Below, one piece after another: positions 56,989-64,000 of a DNA stretch of 64,000 nucleotides. The position numbers and the translations under genes are program-made. Numbering within the stretch: the first letter of the stretch is position 1; every line of letters starts with the position of its first letter. This DNA is from an uncultured Methylophaga sp. (lineage in GTDB: Bacteria > Pseudomonadota > Gammaproteobacteria > Nitrosococcales > Methylophagaceae): the NCBI GenBank assembly GCA_913055695.1, contig CAJXKF010000002.1, positions 124,001 through 188,000 of the forward strand. Direction: 5' to 3'. Under the pieces are notes generated by a model. That model was not told the DNA's origin and made no database searches. It saw only the letters and a program-made list of their open reading frames with translations.

Positions 56989-57537
56989 TTATTCCCTGTT
57001 ATCAGGCCATTGCTGCGGTACCTTGCGAACTTTACTGGTGTCATAGCCCATTTCTGCAACCAGATTCAGCATATGCCGGTAGTCTTTTGCCGGAATTTGC
57101 GGTGTTCTTGCCATGATCCACACATAGTCTCTTTTATTACGACCAATGATTACCTGGCTGTAATCCTCGGTCAGATAGACGATGCGGTAATCGGCTTTAA
57201 TCGGCCAGACAAACTGCATGCCCCAGACGGCATTGGTTTCCGTGTTCTCGACAAATCCCTTGGGATGATAGGTTTTCAGTTCGCCATCAAACCCGCCTTC
57301 GCGAAAAGTGAATGTGGTCGCTATGGTACCGTCTTCATTCAGGGAATAGGATTCGACCGCATTATAGGCTTCCTCTTCGATAAAGGTGGGAATGTTGGCA
57401 ATGACATACCAGTCGCCCATGAAGCGATTGATGTCAACATAATCAACGGTGTCCAATGGGGGCTTTGACATGCTCTGGCAACCGAACAGGCTGAGACAGG
57501 CTGATAAAATGAGACCTGCTTTGAAATAGTGATGCAT
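56989..57537 (-). CDS. blc: Outer-membrane lipoprotein lipocalin Blc
   Basis: A 182-residue lipocalin. The lipobox LSLFGC gives a lipidated Cys at residue 20; the lipocalin signature is RFMGDWYVIANIPT (GxW), with YRIVYLTEDYSQVIIGRN and ARTPQIP further on. Blc binds fatty acids or lysophospholipids. A stem TGACTC/GAGTCA lies at 57541-57560 just before it. It forms a two-gene unit with the BLUF gene, with no bases between. Confidence 0.92.
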   Translation of the reverse strand: MHHYFKAGLILSACLSLFGCQSMSKPPLDTVDYVDINRFMGDWYVIANIPTFIEEEAYNAVESYSLNEDGTIATTFTFREGGFDGELKTYHPKGFVENTETNAVWGMQFVWPIKADYRIVYLTEDYSQVIIGRNKRDYVWIMARTPQIPAKDYRHMLNLVAEMGYDTSKVRKVPQQWPDNRE

Positions 57538-57650
57538 AGCTGACTCCTGAGTTTGAGTCAGTGTTGGCTTGAATCCGTGAATTTGTCGTGAAGCCCCAGA
57601 ATAGCGCGGCTTGCCCTGAATTTGTGCAGATAGGGGGGGGAATGAAAGGC

Positions 57651-57678
57651 AAAAAAAGAGCCTGCGTCCGGCAGGCTC
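57651..57678 (-). terminator. Orphan minus-strand terminator
   Basis: GAGCCTGC / GCAGGCTC, an 8-bp GC-rich stem with a 5-base loop, then seven T residues on the minus strand. No minus-strand coding gene ends here; see the candidate small RNA. Confidence 0.85.
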
Positions 57679-57840
57679 AAAACTAACCGAAGAAGAGGAG
57701 TGACTCTCCGGTCTGAACTGTGAACAAAAGAATTTTAGTGATTTTCTGCTGTCTCAAGCCCGGGTTCGAGCGCTGGCTGGAAAATTGCTTGCGATCATCA
57801 GGCTTTGACCAGGGTCAAAAACAGCTTAAATATATAAACG
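57651..57840 (-). ncRNA. Candidate small RNA upstream of nsrR
   Basis: A minus-strand transcript could start near 57840 behind the -10 TATAAT (57852-57847, preceded by TGGG) and end at the terminator at 57651. Its 190 bases contain a TTTGACC/GGTCAAA hairpin and a GGAGAGTCACTCC hairpin. The nearest -35 sequence is weak. No protein-like frame is seen. Together with the flanking spacer this accounts for the 363-base gap between blc and nsrR. Confidence 0.4.
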
Positions 57841-57900
57841 GTATCCATTATACCCATTTCAATTGGGATAGACTATACCGCAGTTTGAAGGAGTACATGA

Positions 57901-58332
57901 ATGCAGCTCACTACACACTCGGATTACGCGATGCGCCTGTTAATCTATCTGGCGATTCATCCCGGCGACAAACCCGCTACCGTCAAAGATGCAGCCGAGC
58001 GATATGGGATTTCCACTAATCATCTGGCTAAAGTCGCACAAAAGCTGGTACAGGAAAAAATCGTCCTCAGTCAGCGCGGTCGAGGCGGTGGTTTGAAGCT
58101 AGCTATGCAGCCCAGCGACATCAACATCGGTAAACTGATTCGCAAAACAGAGAACCTTGAACTCTTGGAGTGCTTTGGTGACCAGTGCGCCTGCCCGATA
58201 GATAATGTCTGCATTCTCTACAGTGCATTACGCAAGGCACAAAAAGCTTTCCTGGAAGTCCTCGATGGCTACACGCTGGATGATGTCGTCAAGAACAAAG
58301 CCAAATTACAACAAAGCCTGAATGTAGCCTGA
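57901..58332 (+). CDS. nsrR: Nitric-oxide-sensing Rrf2 repressor NsrR
   Basis: A 143-residue Rrf2 protein. The winged HTH spans about residues 1-60 (DAAERYGISTNHLAKVAQ). The FeS ligands are Cys 91, 96 and 104, with an extra Cys at 98 (ECFGDQCACPIDNVC), in the spacing of NsrR. NO destroys the cluster and relieves repression, here probably of hmp. An AAGGAG site lies before the ATG. Confidence 0.93.
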   Translation: MQLTTHSDYAMRLLIYLAIHPGDKPATVKDAAERYGISTNHLAKVAQKLVQEKIVLSQRGRGGGLKLAMQPSDINIGKLIRKTENLELLECFGDQCACPIDNVCILYSALRKAQKAFLEVLDGYTLDDVVKNKAKLQQSLNVA

Positions 58333-58360
58333 TTAGCTCATCCCTGAGCAGGGCCTGTTA

Positions 58361-59569
58361 TCAGCTGGCCAGCTGTAGCGCCGGCCCGAATGCTTCCAGA
58401 TGAATCTGTTCTGACTTGACGCCGGCTTGCCGCAATAATTGATGACAATGCTGCATCATCTCAGCCGGACCGCAGAGGTAAAAGTCAGCTGATTTATCGA
58501 CCGTAGCCAGCAAGTCTTCATCAATCAGTCCTTCACTGTGGAAGCGGCCCAGATAACGATCGTTATCAGTAGGTTCGCTGTAGCGAATATGCCAGTCAAA
58601 GTTGGCATAGGTTTCCTTAAGTTCAGCAATTTCCTCACTAAAGGCGAGTGCGTCACCATTAATCGCCGCCTGAATCAAGGTAACGGGAGATGTATCTTCA
58701 GTATCCAGGCTGGCATGCAACATCGACAGCAACGGTGTGATGCCAACACCGCCGGCAATCATCACCATGGGCTTGCCTGCTGGAGTCCGAATGGTAAATT
58801 CGCCACAGGGTGGCCCCACCCAGATAGTATCCCCGGCATTGATCTCGTCATGCAGGAAATTTGAAACAACACCGTGCGGCGCATCGTCCTGGCGGGCAGT
58901 CTCGCGTTTGACACTGATGCGATAAAAATCATCACCCGGTTTGTTAGACAGACTGTAGTTACGCATAGGCTCATGCTTATCAGATGCCGGGACACGAACA
59001 GTAATATATTGACCAGGCTGATGCGCTTTCAAAGGCTGGGCGTCTGCCGGTTGCAGGTAAAAGGAACTGATGATCTGACTGTTGTCTTCTCGTTTAACTA
59101 CTTTAAAAGCTTTGAAACCCTGCCAGCCATAATGTTGTTCATGACTGCGATAGATTTCAGCTTCGCGCTCAATGAAGATATCTGCCAGTACCTGGTAGGC
59201 CTCAGCCCAGGCATTGATAATGTCGTCAGTGGCGGCATCACCCAGTAATTCCTTGATAGCCGCAAGCAGGTTGTTGCCGACAATCGGGTAATGTTTCGGC
59301 TTGATCCCAAGAGAAGCGTGTTTCTGAGCAATCAATTCCACCGTTGCTGCCAATGCCGCCGGATTATCAATATTTTCTGCATAGGCGCAGATGGCTCCGG
59401 CCAGGGCTTTTTGCTGACTGCCAGCATGCTGGTGAGCCTGATTAAAAAAAACTTTAACTTCAGGGTTATTCTCAAACATCCGCTGATAGAAAAGCCGGGT
59501 AAGCTGTTCGCCATGGGCCTGCAGAACAGGTACAGTGGCTTTGATGGTGGCGATAGTGTCTGGGCTCAT
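58361..59569 (-). CDS. hmp: Flavohemoglobin (nitric oxide dioxygenase) Hmp
   Basis: A 402-residue three-domain enzyme. The globin has proximal His in IAQKHASLGI and distal Tyr in TRLFYQRMF; then an FAD domain with RNYSLSN, and an NAD domain with GGVGITPLLSML. It oxidises NO to nitrate using O2 and NAD(P)H. ATG 59569 matches the family start; the longer frame from 59605 runs through the NsrR box. Confidence 0.95.
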   Translation of the reverse strand: MSPDTIATIKATVPVLQAHGEQLTRLFYQRMFENNPEVKVFFNQAHQHAGSQQKALAGAICAYAENIDNPAALAATVELIAQKHASLGIKPKHYPIVGNNLLAAIKELLGDAATDDIINAWAEAYQVLADIFIEREAEIYRSHEQHYGWQGFKAFKVVKREDNSQIISSFYLQPADAQPLKAHQPGQYITVRVPASDKHEPMRNYSLSNKPGDDFYRISVKRETARQDDAPHGVVSNFLHDEINAGDTIWVGPPCGEFTIRTPAGKPMVMIAGGVGITPLLSMLHASLDTEDTSPVTLIQAAINGDALAFSEEIAELKETYANFDWHIRYSEPTDNDRYLGRFHSEGLIDEDLLATVDKSADFYLCGPAEMMQHCHQLLRQAGVKSEQIHLEAFGPALQLAS

Positions 59570-59585
59570 TATATGCGGTCTCCTA

Positions 59586-59608
59586 AATAAGTATTTCAAA
59601 TGCATATT
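59586..59608. promoter_or_regulatory. NsrR box before hmp
   Basis: AATAAGTATTT-C-AAATGCATATT, an 11-1-11 dyad matching the NsrR form AAGATGCATTT-N-AAATGCATCTT at most positions. It is 17 bases ahead of the hmp ATG. Confidence 0.85.
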
Positions 59609-59677
59609 TATAAGCTGTATATTATTTACGACTTATAATGGCGTCAAGTGGAAATTTCGATAAAAGGAACACAGTGA

Positions 59678-60259
59678 ATGAAAACCTGGCGACAAAATCA
59701 GCGTCAGCGCTTGCTTGAGGACAGGGCTGCACTCTCTGCCGAACAGCATCAGCAGATAGCGCAGACCTGTCTTCGGCATGTTGCTGCCTATCTGTCTGAC
59801 TGTCAGCCGGGCGTTCTCGGGATTTACTGGCCTATCAAGGGTGAACTGGATTGTCGTCTATTAGCAGAATCACTGATATCAGCCGGGTGGATATTGAGCG
59901 TGCCTGTTATTAATAATGAGACACGCAAACTTGAATTTGCCCGCTGGCAGCCGGATACGGCAATGGTCAGCGGCACCTGGAATATTCCGGTGCCTGCCAG
60001 ACCCGAATGGTTGAATCCCGACCGTTTCCTGGTGCCCTTAGTCGGCTTTGATAAAGCCAATTACCGGTTGGGTTATGGTGGCGGTTACTACGACAGGACG
60101 CTGGCAGAGTGTGAGGATATAATCGAGACAATCGGTGTGGGAATGGAAATGGGGCGTTTCGAGACCATCCATCCGCATGAGCGGGATATTCCGATGCATC
60201 GCATCATCACTGAAGCAGGCATGCAGCTGCCTGAACCTCAAAACGGGTCAGCCCTCTAA
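59678..60259 (+). CDS. 5-formyltetrahydrofolate cyclo-ligase
   Basis: A 193-residue enzyme (E. coli YgfA/Fau) that converts 5-formyl-THF to 5,10-methenyl-THF with ATP. Markers are LGIYWPIKGELDCR, VPLVGFDKANYRLGYGGGYYDR and MEMGRFETIHPHERDIPM. It matters for folate-linked C1 metabolism. No 6S RNA was recognised upstream of it. Confidence 0.92.
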   Translation: MKTWRQNQRQRLLEDRAALSAEQHQQIAQTCLRHVAAYLSDCQPGVLGIYWPIKGELDCRLLAESLISAGWILSVPVINNETRKLEFARWQPDTAMVSGTWNIPVPARPEWLNPDRFLVPLVGFDKANYRLGYGGGYYDRTLAECEDIIETIGVGMEMGRFETIHPHERDIPMHRIITEAGMQLPEPQNGSAL

Positions 60260-60292
60260 GAAATAGCGTTAATAACAACTCAAGGTGCTTTT

Positions 60293-60613
60293 ATGTCAAA
60301 CGTCAGCATGATCGGCATGATTCTTTATCTGATTCTGGCTCTGTTCGGCGGCTTTCTGACCGGACTGTTCAGTCGCTATGCCTACCGAGGCGCCCGTAAA
60401 GAGTTTGGTAAAGCGATTGCTGTAGTGTTCAGCATTGTGTTTTACATTGCGCCAGCCTGGGCACTTGTCAGCCTGTTGAAAGATGATGATCTTGATATTT
60501 TTTATTTGCTGTTGCTGGCCAGTTTTGCTTTTGGTGTGTTTTATTTTAAACGCATTGGTGGTGAAGAGTCTGAAGACAGACATTATCACTTACCCGACGA
60601 GGATGAACGCTGA
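60293..60613 (+). CDS. Small membrane protein, unrecognised
   Basis: A 106-residue protein with three hydrophobic helices (about 6-27, 40-62, 67-86) and an acidic, His-containing tail (EESEDRHYHLPDEDER). AAGGTG lies near the start. It follows the cyclo-ligase by 33 bases. Family not recognised. Confidence 0.7.
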   Translation: MSNVSMIGMILYLILALFGGFLTGLFSRYAYRGARKEFGKAIAVVFSIVFYIAPAWALVSLLKDDDLDIFYLLLLASFAFGVFYFKRIGGEESEDRHYHLPDEDER

Positions 60614-60756
60614 CTCAAAACCGACTTGCCATGATGAGGCAAGCCTGAGTGGGCCAGCAGGGGCAGCAAAAAGCCGGGAGCCAATGTGCTGCCAGAACTG
60701 GTATTTAGCACGCAGCTTGCCTATCATGTCAGCTTTTTTCCAGGCGAATCAGTTTC

Positions 60757-62199
60757 ATGCAAAGCCGCAAACGTCTCTATAGCGTCATCATCAGCGTGAT
60801 TGTCCTGCTGGGTTTCCTGGCAACAAGTCTGATTGGCTATTTTGTAGCGCGGGACTCGATAGCGGAACGGCTGCAGCAGGAAATGCTGCCTCTCACCAGT
60901 GATAACATCTATTCTGAAATCCAGCGCGATCTGTTACAGCCAGTGCTGATTTCCTCTCTGATGGCGAATGACACCTTCGCTATTGACTGGGTGGCAAACG
61001 GCGAGCAGGACCCGGAGCGCATGCAGCGCTATCTTGCCCAGATCCAGGACAAATACGAAACCATTACCGCTTTTTTCGTTTCTGAAAAAAGTCGTCTCTA
61101 TTATCACCCGGAAGGCGTTATCAAACGGGTCTCTGAAGACGAGCCTGAAGACGAGTGGTATTTCCGCGCCCGCGAAATGAAACAGGATTATGAGATCAAT
61201 ATTGATCACGACACCGCCGATCGCAGCCGTTTGAGCATTTTCGTAAATTATCGGGTGGAAAACAGACAAGGTGAGTTTATCGGCCTTATCGGTGTCGGAT
61301 TGTCGATGGAAAGTGTGGTGCAGCTGATTGAAAATTATCAGCGTCGCTATGGTCGGGAAATCTACTTTGTTAACCGCCAGGGTGAGGTGATGCTGCAAAG
61401 CAGCCAATACAGTCATGAGTTACATATTCAGAACAAAGAAGGACTGGATAAACTGTTCACCCGTATTCTGACGACGCCCAGTGCTTCTGTCTCGTTTGAG
61501 GCCAAAAACGGTAATGTTATCTATCTTAACAGCCGGCTGGTGCCGGAATTTGACTGGTTTCTGATCGTCGAGCAGGTCAACGACCCGGCCTCAGAGAAAG
61601 TCGAAGCGGCCCTGTGGATTAATATTCTGGTATCTCTCGCTATCAGTATTGTGGTGTTGTTTATCGCTCATCTGGCACTGCGCGGCTATCAGGGGCGGCT
61701 GGAAACCATGGCGACCCGGGACAAACTGACCGGTGCGGCCAGCCGGCAGGTGTTTGACAGTTTGTTTGAACAGGCGCTGGCTAAATCCCGTCGCAATCAG
61801 CAAACTATTTCACTGGCGCTGATTGATATTGATCACTTCAAACAGGTAAATGACACCTACGGCCATCAACATGGCGATGAAGTGCTGGAAGCAGTGGCAC
61901 GGATCATCAAACTGCATATCCGCAAGGAAGATGTCTTATGTCGCTGGGGCGGGGAAGAGTTTCTGGTGATGTTCACCGACTGTGATCAGGCGCATGCGAT
62001 GCAAAGAATTGAAGCTATTCGCCTCGCTATTTCAGCCTGGACCTTCCATTTTGATGACACCAGGCTGACGGTGACCGTCAGTAGCGGCTTGTCTGAGCTG
62101 GCGGAAGGAGAAACACTGGCGACGCTGATCGAGCGTGCTGATAAAGCGCTTTATCTTGCCAAAGGTGATGGCAGAAACTGTATCAAACTGGCTGAATGA
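60757..62199 (+). CDS. Membrane diguanylate cyclase with Cache-type sensor
   Basis: A 480-residue protein. Helix 1 (about 9-31) and helix 2 (about 287-309) flank a periplasmic Cache-like domain (FFVSEKSRLYYHPEGVIKRV, LIGVGLSMESVVQLIENYQ). The GGDEF domain has RWGGEEFLVMF, and the inhibitory I-site RKED lies five residues earlier. It makes c-di-GMP under control of an unknown ligand. An untranslated leader of 143 bases, with a possible stem-loop, precedes it. Confidence 0.9.
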   Translation: MQSRKRLYSVIISVIVLLGFLATSLIGYFVARDSIAERLQQEMLPLTSDNIYSEIQRDLLQPVLISSLMANDTFAIDWVANGEQDPERMQRYLAQIQDKYETITAFFVSEKSRLYYHPEGVIKRVSEDEPEDEWYFRAREMKQDYEINIDHDTADRSRLSIFVNYRVENRQGEFIGLIGVGLSMESVVQLIENYQRRYGREIYFVNRQGEVMLQSSQYSHELHIQNKEGLDKLFTRILTTPSASVSFEAKNGNVIYLNSRLVPEFDWFLIVEQVNDPASEKVEAALWINILVSLAISIVVLFIAHLALRGYQGRLETMATRDKLTGAASRQVFDSLFEQALAKSRRNQQTISLALIDIDHFKQVNDTYGHQHGDEVLEAVARIIKLHIRKEDVLCRWGGEEFLVMFTDCDQAHAMQRIEAIRLAISAWTFHFDDTRLTVTVSSGLSELAEGETLATLIERADKALYLAKGDGRNCIKLAE

Positions 62200-62211
62200 A
62201 ACGTCAGACAT

Positions 62212-62239
62212 AAAAAAAGCCCCTGGAAAGGGGCTTTTT
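62212..62239. terminator. Bidirectional terminator between the cyclase and pqqA
   Basis: A-rich flank then AGCCCC / GGGGCT with a TGGAAA loop and T5. On the minus strand the seven A residues become the T run that ends pqqA, 20 bases after its stop. Confidence 0.9.
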
Positions 62240-62258
62240 CTTGCGTTGCAGCTATGTA

Positions 62259-62330
62259 TTAGCGGTTGCAGATATACATAGTGACTTCAAAGCCGAAACG
62301 CATGTCTGAATATTCTGGTTTAGTCCACAT
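62259..62330 (-). CDS. pqqA: Coenzyme PQQ precursor peptide PqqA
   Basis: A 23-residue peptide that begins [16 protein letters not shown] and ends TMYICNR. Glu 15 and Tyr 19, the two residues joined by PqqE and built into pyrroloquinoline quinone, are at the canonical positions, as is the MWTKP start. Cys 21 is unusual; Ala or Thr is common there. An AGGAG site lies seven bases before the ATG, and a terminator follows the stop, so the gene is monocistronic. No pqqB, C, D, E or F was seen in this window. PQQ is the cofactor of methanol dehydrogenases. Confidence 0.95.
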   Translation of the reverse strand: MWTKPEYSDMRFGFEVTMYICNR

Positions 62331-62354
62331 GGTGAATCTCCTGATCAAATGATT

Positions 62355-62371
62355 ACTTGAGAACTTCAAGT
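62355..62371. promoter_or_regulatory. Inverted repeat upstream of pqqA
   Basis: ACTTGA-GAACT-TCAAGT, perfect 6-bp arms, 24 bases ahead of the pqqA ATG and within the spacer shared with the divergent membrane-protein gene. Possible operator. Confidence 0.5.
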
Positions 62372-62472
62372 AGTTGTTTGCTATTTTAGAGATCGCCGCA
62401 AGAAGCACAATCAGTGTTTGGCGCGTTATGACTCAGGATTTTCCTGAGCAGAAGTCCCGGTCAGGAGGTCTT

Positions 62473-63258
62473 ATGTCTTTAAGACAGAAATCAGCTATCG
62501 CAATGGCACTCATCTGCTTAATCATTGCCTGTTTACCCATGGAGCAGGCTTTTGCCGGCCAACTGACGCAAATGCTCAAGGTGACTTTGACTGTCTATGC
62601 GCTGGCACGCGGACTCAACGCAGTTATTTCTGTTGCACAGGGAACCGAGATGTCGATTGAGCCAATGGGATTGGGGCTGACACTTACCCCGGGCGAAATT
62701 CTTGACCCACTCAATGATCTCATTGAACAGGTGTCTTCGGTCCTGCTGCTTGCCTCAGCGTCGATCGGTGTGCAGAAAATTATCCTGATGCTGAGCGATC
62801 ATTTATTGATTCAGCTCCTGCTGGTTTTATTGGCGATACTCGTCCTGCTCCTGCTGATTTTAAAACCCGCCGGTCATTTCTCAGGGCAGTGGCTGCTGAA
62901 AACCTTGGTCATTCTGACCGTTCTGAGGCTGACTGTTCCGGTGCTTGCGCTGGTCTCTCATGGGACCCAGCAATGGCTTCAGACAGAGCGCCAGCAAGCT
63001 GTTTCAGTGCTGCAATCAGCGCAAGGCAGTGTTGATCAATTGAATGAGAGTTATCAGCAGGAATCAGGAGGCTGGTTCAACAATTTACGTGACAAGATTG
63101 ATATTCAGGCCCGGCTCAGTCAGATAAAAAACCGTGCAGAGCAGGGTGTTGAAGCCGCGGTCTATCTGCTGGCAGAGTTCGTGCTGATTATGCTGCTGTT
63201 GCCATTATTGTTCGTATGGCTTGTGCTGCGAATCATCGGCGCCTTACATTTTAGGTAA
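62473..63258 (+). CDS. Membrane protein, unrecognised
   Basis: A 261-residue protein with an N-terminal signal or anchor (MALICLIIACLPMEQAFAG, ends near residue 30) and strongly hydrophobic segments (about 100-118, 125-146, 155-175, 236-258). Between the last two is a polar, Gln-rich helical region (about 180-225) likely to coil. AGGAGG lies six bases before the ATG at 62473. Family not recognised; divergent from pqqA. Confidence 0.7.
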   Translation: MSLRQKSAIAMALICLIIACLPMEQAFAGQLTQMLKVTLTVYALARGLNAVISVAQGTEMSIEPMGLGLTLTPGEILDPLNDLIEQVSSVLLLASASIGVQKIILMLSDHLLIQLLLVLLAILVLLLLILKPAGHFSGQWLLKTLVILTVLRLTVPVLALVSHGTQQWLQTERQQAVSVLQSAQGSVDQLNESYQQESGGWFNNLRDKIDIQARLSQIKNRAEQGVEAAVYLLAEFVLIMLLLPLLFVWLVLRIIGALHFR

Positions 63259-63334
63259 CTGCGCCTGTTGAGCCAGCAGCCAGAGCCAGGCAAATTTAGC
63301 TGCAACAAAAAACTTTGCCGTGAATAACTGCTGC

Positions 63335-63793
63335 TCATGCAGCTGTGTGCTTATGTTCCCGCTGTGACAGATTATCGGCCAGGGTATTGAGTTGGGCGAG
63401 CAGTTCAAAGAATTCTGTTGATGACAAAGCCGTCTGACACGCCACTTTCTCCTGGACTTTGGCGATTTTCGGTTCAAGCTTTCTGGCTTTATCTGTCAGC
63501 AATAGGCGAACAATACGTTCATCTTTGTCAGCGCGAACCTTTTCAACCATACCGGCACTCTGCAGACGCTTGATAATCGGTGACAGTGTGCCTGAGTCAA
63601 GGTTTAATTTTTGCATCACATCTTTAATGGCGATGCCGTCTTTCTCCCAAAGTACCAGCAAAACCAGATATTGCGGATAAGTGAGGTCGTAGTCATCCAG
63701 CAGACTGCGATAAAGACGCGTGATGTTGTTAGTTGCGCTGTACAGGGCGAAACATAATTGCTTGTCCAGTTTCAGGTTTTCGAATTGCGACAT
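63335..63793 (-). CDS. ohrR: MarR-family regulator, OhrR type
   Basis: A 152-residue MarR protein. The peroxide-sensing Cys is in LDKQLCFALYSAT (Cys 14), followed by YDLTYPQYLVLLVLWE and a winged HTH (DVMQKLNLDSGTLSPIIKRL, then DERIVRLLL). OhrR represses the thiol peroxidase Ohr until organic hydroperoxides oxidise that Cys. An ohr gene may lie outside the window. Confidence 0.88.
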   Translation of the reverse strand: MSQFENLKLDKQLCFALYSATNNITRLYRSLLDDYDLTYPQYLVLLVLWEKDGIAIKDVMQKLNLDSGTLSPIIKRLQSAGMVEKVRADKDERIVRLLLTDKARKLEPKIAKVQEKVACQTALSSTEFFELLAQLNTLADNLSQREHKHTAA

Positions 63794-63815
63794 GCGTTAA
63801 TCCTCGTTGTGATGC

Positions 63816-63840
63816 GTTGCGAGCAACACAAAAACGTGTT
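63816..63840. promoter_or_regulatory. Dyads upstream of the OhrR gene
   Basis: GTTGC-GA-GCAAC (63816-63827) overlaps AACAC-AAAAAC-GTGTT (63825-63840), 23 bases ahead of the OhrR start. They could be operator halves; neither matches the classic OhrR consensus well. Confidence 0.35.
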
Positions 63841-64000
63841 CAGTTAAATGCACACTATATTATGCATAATAAAAGCAGATTAACACTAGTCAGTTGAACT
63901 GAAAATTGCTGAGCTGAATGCTGACAAACAATTTTTGATGTTCAGATTTGCAGCAAATCTTTCGGATAAATTGACGGAAGCTCAAATCAAACGCAGTTTC

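Noticed and set aside
57720-58019. 99-codon plus-strand frame overlapping nsrR
   Set aside because: Runs out of frame into the conserved nsrR HTH, and has no ribosome site.
60614-60756. GEMM (c-di-GMP-I) riboswitch before the GGDEF gene
   Set aside because: The GCAAAAAGCCGGG stretch is suggestive, but the conserved GGGCAAACC...GAAA tetraloop helix and the paired second arm are not present.
63938-64000. Possible 5' end of a plus-strand gene at the right edge, starting MFRFAANLS
   Set aside because: It resembles the start of hydroxypyruvate isomerase in a few residues only, has no ribosome site and is cut off after 21 codons.

Overview
The window reads as a chromosomal segment of a moderately halophilic, methylotroph-like gammaproteobacterium (Methylophaga / Piscirickettsiaceae type, by inference). 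The gene orders rluE-nudJ-mnmA, purM-purN and DUF2066-CDP-alcohol transferase-AI-2E-hda are gammaproteobacterial. Three things point to a salt-adapted, quinoprotein-using organism: an ectoine-degradation operon, a solitary 23-residue PQQ precursor gene (pqqA), and a Na+-pumping oxaloacetate decarboxylase. I saw no rRNA, tRNA, CRISPR array, prophage or insertion sequence. Coding density is high and most genes sit in short tight operons.

Layout. 1-1.5 kb: tRNA and rRNA modification genes (mnmA, nudJ, rluE), with an unusual 140-nt overlap between rluE and nudJ. 1.9-6.8 kb: slyD, a hexose-6-P mutarotase, nudF and purMN. 6.9-12.9 kb: a closely packed + strand run (DUF2066, CDP-alcohol transferase, AI-2E permease, hda, a COG4255 protein, recJ). 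12.9-17.6 kb: a PfkB sugar kinase, D-lactate dehydrogenase, dinG and a parvulin. 17.6-20.9 kb: a DJ-1 protein, a lipase-like hydrolase, and a TetR gene divergent from a DUF1348 gene with two operator-like palindromes. 20.9-26.3 kb: oadGAB, an RNase J-type nuclease and a PilZ protein. 26.3-31.5 kb: assorted enzymes and a LysR gene divergent from DoxX-azoR-pirin. 31.5-36.3 kb: a dispersed inverted repeat, a Cu(I) P-type ATPase divergent from a MerR-lineage regulator, and an O6-alkylguanine transferase.

36.4-42.4 kb is a probable NemR electrophile and hypochlorite regulon. The nemR gene lies next to yqhD, a quinone oxidoreductase, nemA and a two-propeller PQQ-type dehydrogenase; identical NemR boxes lie in front of both transcription units. 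42.6-47.7 kb is doeBDAC, which takes ectoine to aspartate; its deacetylase is of the M20 type. 47.7-55 kb holds a Fur-boxed TonB receptor with a PepSY partner, an atypical metallo-beta-lactamase-fold protein, a chromate transporter, a Fur-boxed DUF2061 protein and dps. 55-57.5 kb: a voltage-gated cation channel with an acidic selectivity filter, a cysteine hydrolase, and a BLUF blue-light sensor abutting an outer-membrane lipocalin. 57.6-59.6 kb: a possible small RNA, nsrR, and hmp with an NsrR box. 59.7-63.8 kb: 5-formyl-THF cyclo-ligase, a diguanylate cyclase, the orphan pqqA and an OhrR-type MarR regulator.

The best candidates for overlooked biology are the monocistronic pqqA, the NemR operon with its attached quinoprotein-like enzyme, the channel with a Ca2+-channel-like filter, the BLUF-lipocalin pair, and the candidate small RNA at 57651-57840. 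Functions are assigned from motifs and neighbourhood only; no database search was run.
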